This document shows positions 13,509 to 14,523 of a stretch of 14,523 nt of DNA, one piece after another. The notes under the pieces were generated by a model. That model worked only from the letters and a program-made list of their open reading frames with translations, made no database searches and was not told the origin of the DNA. Source of the stretch: Oscillospiraceae bacterium (GTDB taxonomy: Bacteria > Bacillota_A > Clostridia > Oscillospirales > Oscillospiraceae); NCBI GenBank assembly GCA_017459865.1, contig JAFUCD010000009.1:1-14523 (forward strand). Reading direction: 5' to 3'. A program made the position numbers and the translations under genes. Within the stretch, counting starts at the first letter, position 1. Every line of letters begins with the position of its first letter.

Positions 13509-14171
13509 ATGGCAAGAACAACAAGACGTATGCTCATCCTTGCACTCTCGCTCGTGCTCGTGCTGGGCAGCGTCGTCGCGCTGCGTGTGCAGGCGGCGAG
13601 CTATCAGCGCGGCTCGACCGGCGAGGTCGTGTCTCAGATCCAGACCAAGCTCAAGCGCTGGGGTTATTACAACGGCGCCGTCGACGGTATTTACGGCAGC
13701 GGGACCGAGAAGGCCGTGCGCCTGTTTCAGCAGAAAAACGGACTTACAGTCGACGGGAAGGCGGGGCAGAAGACGCTCGCCGCCATGGGCATCACGGCGT
13801 CCTCTGCCGCCTCCACGACCGACGCGAACGTGGAGCTGCTGGCGCGCCTGATCTCCGCCGAGGCGAGAGGGGAGCCCTATACCGGACAGGTCGCGGTCGG
13901 CGCGGTCGTGATGAACCGCACGCGCCATCCCTCCTTCCCGAGCACGATCTCGGGCGTCATTTATCAACGCGGCGCGTTTTCGTGCATCGACGACGGTCAG
14001 TTCTGGCAGCCGATCGCCGACAGCGCCTATCGCGCGGCGCGCGAGGCCCTTGCAGGGAACGATCCGACCGGCGGCGCCATATACTATTATAATCCCGCGA
14101 AGACGACCAATAAGTGGATCTGGTCGCGCCCGGTGCTCACCGTGATCGGCAGCCACAGGTTCTGCGCCTGA
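13509..14171 (+). CDS. sleB: Spore cortex-lytic-type cell wall hydrolase
   Basis: A 220-residue exported hydrolase. It has a signal peptide (1-29), a peptidoglycan-binding domain (about 36-94, GSTGEVVSQIQ to DGKAGQKTLAAMG) and a SleB/CwlJ Hydrolase_2 domain (about 107-220) with the catalytic Glu118 in LISAEARGE, then GQVAVGAVVMNR, GAFSC and NPAKT. SleB is a lytic transglycosylase that degrades cortex during spore germination, and this domain order is the SleB order; vegetative wall hydrolases of the same fold exist, so the symbol is by family. The frame is open far upstream but that part overlaps thrS and is not coding. The ribosome binding site is inside the thrS terminator stem. No obvious sporulation promoter is visible in the 91-base gap. 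A CAGGC/GCCTG hairpin after the stop (14184-14198) is a weak terminator. Confidence 0.88.
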   Translation: MARTTRRMLILALSLVLVLGSVVALRVQAASYQRGSTGEVVSQIQTKLKRWGYYNGAVDGIYGSGTEKAVRLFQQKNGLTVDGKAGQKTLAAMGITASSAASTTDANVELLARLISAEARGEPYTGQVAVGAVVMNRTRHPSFPSTISGVIYQRGAFSCIDDGQFWQPIADSAYRAAREALAGNDPTGGAIYYYNPAKTTNKWIWSRPVLTVIGSHRFCA

Positions 14172-14201
14172 GCCCTTGCGATCGCAGGCAAAAGCCTGTT
14201 G

Positions 14202-14259
14202 GAAAAAGATGAAAAAAGCCAAAAAAAGTGTTGACAACCAAGGATCAGAATGCTATATT
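14202..14259 (+). promoter_or_regulatory. First tandem promoter (P1) with A-tract upstream element
   Basis: A perfect TTGACA (14231-14236) and TATATT (14254-14259) are 17 bases apart. Phased A-tracts at about 14202-14227 look like an UP element, as seen at rRNA promoters. Confidence 0.75.
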
Positions 14260-14290
14260 ATTAACTACCCGCCGCGCGGGATGACCGGAA

Positions 14291-14354
14291 GCAAAAAGAA
14301 ATTTCAAAAAAAGTGAAATTTCCTCTTGACAAACCATCCGCGGCGTGGTAAAGT
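14291..14354 (+). promoter_or_regulatory. Second tandem promoter (P2) with A-tract upstream element
   Basis: A perfect TTGACA (14326-14331) and TAAAGT (14349-14354) are 17 bases apart. Upstream are A-tracts and two copies of the self-complementary GAAATTTC (14298-14305 and 14315-14322). Confidence 0.75.
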
Positions 14355-14360
14355 AAGCAA

Positions 14361-14523
14361 GCTGTCACCGAGACAGCGAGTTGTGTACCTTGTAAATTAA
14401 ACAATGTAAGAACGCAAAATGGTAAAACATTTTGCAGCTTATGCAAATAAGCACCAGAAAAGGGTTCTTGAGCGTCGAAAGACGCAAACAATTATTCTTT
14501 TGAGAGCTAGTAAGCAATCTAAA
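14361..14523 (+). ncRNA. Structured leader, probably of an rRNA operon (runs off the window)
   Basis: There is no start codon with a ribosome binding site. Stems: GCTGTC/GACAGC (14361-14377), then a three-way junction closed by AAGAAC/GTTCTT (14408-14413/14464-14469) holding GCAAAATG/CATTTTGC (14414-14435) and GCTTAT/ATAAGC (14437-14452), then a GAAA-capped GCGTC/GACGC (14472-14485). The GTACCTTG...ACAATG stretch (14385-14406) resembles spacer sequence found in clostridial rRNA operons. Twin strong promoters with a long untranslated structured leader fit a 16S rRNA gene starting beyond the edge; another stable RNA is possible. Confidence 0.6.

Overview
The window looks like chromosome of a GC-rich, spore-forming Clostridia member, most likely Oscillospiraceae-like. 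Support: strong AGGAGG ribosome binding sites, a T-box leader on thrS, a SleB-type cortex hydrolase, surface-layer-homology (SLH) proteins with the CTRAQ-VTFLWR signature, and an intergenic palindrome cluster. The family assignment is inference; the SleB and T-box point firmly to Bacillota. I see no mobile element, CRISPR array, tRNA or phage gene.

Layout. Bases 1-760 hold no gene but are dense in palindromes: a nested hairpin cluster at the left edge, then two arms of short GC hairpins linked by GTGAAAT (left) or its complement ATTTCAC (right), facing each other around a 360-base core with further palindromes. Bases 762-3644 (-) encode a 960-residue surface protein: signal peptide, BspA-like leucine-rich repeats, six paired-cysteine repeats, three SLH domains. 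Bases 3645-4287 hold its promoter plus a second strong promoter driving a short structured transcript with two tiny open frames and a 15-bp hairpin. Next come a transglutaminase-fold lipoprotein (4288-5406, -), a small unknown protein (5596-5910, +) on a divergent promoter, and a membrane Ser/Thr kinase with extracellular BIG2-type domains (5980-8013, -), which converges on the small gene across a 19-bp bidirectional terminator.

Divergent from the kinase is a flavodoxin-fold protein (8249-8791, +). Then come two tandem paralogous secreted SLH proteins (8981-10165 and 10201-11349, +) sharing an unrecognised N-terminal domain and a nearly identical 3' end. A threonine T-box controls thrS (11654-13417, +), a threonyl-tRNA synthetase without the N-terminal TGS domain. 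The thrS terminator hairpin carries the ribosome binding site of the next gene, sleB (13509-14171, +). The window ends in two tandem strong promoters with A-tract upstream elements and a structured leader, which looks like the start of an rRNA operon whose 16S gene lies just beyond the right edge.

Taken together, six of the nine recognisable genes encode envelope, exported or membrane-sensing proteins. thrS and the predicted rRNA promoters are housekeeping. Beyond two probable operon-like links (the SLH pair, and thrS with sleB) I see no proof that these genes form one pathway.
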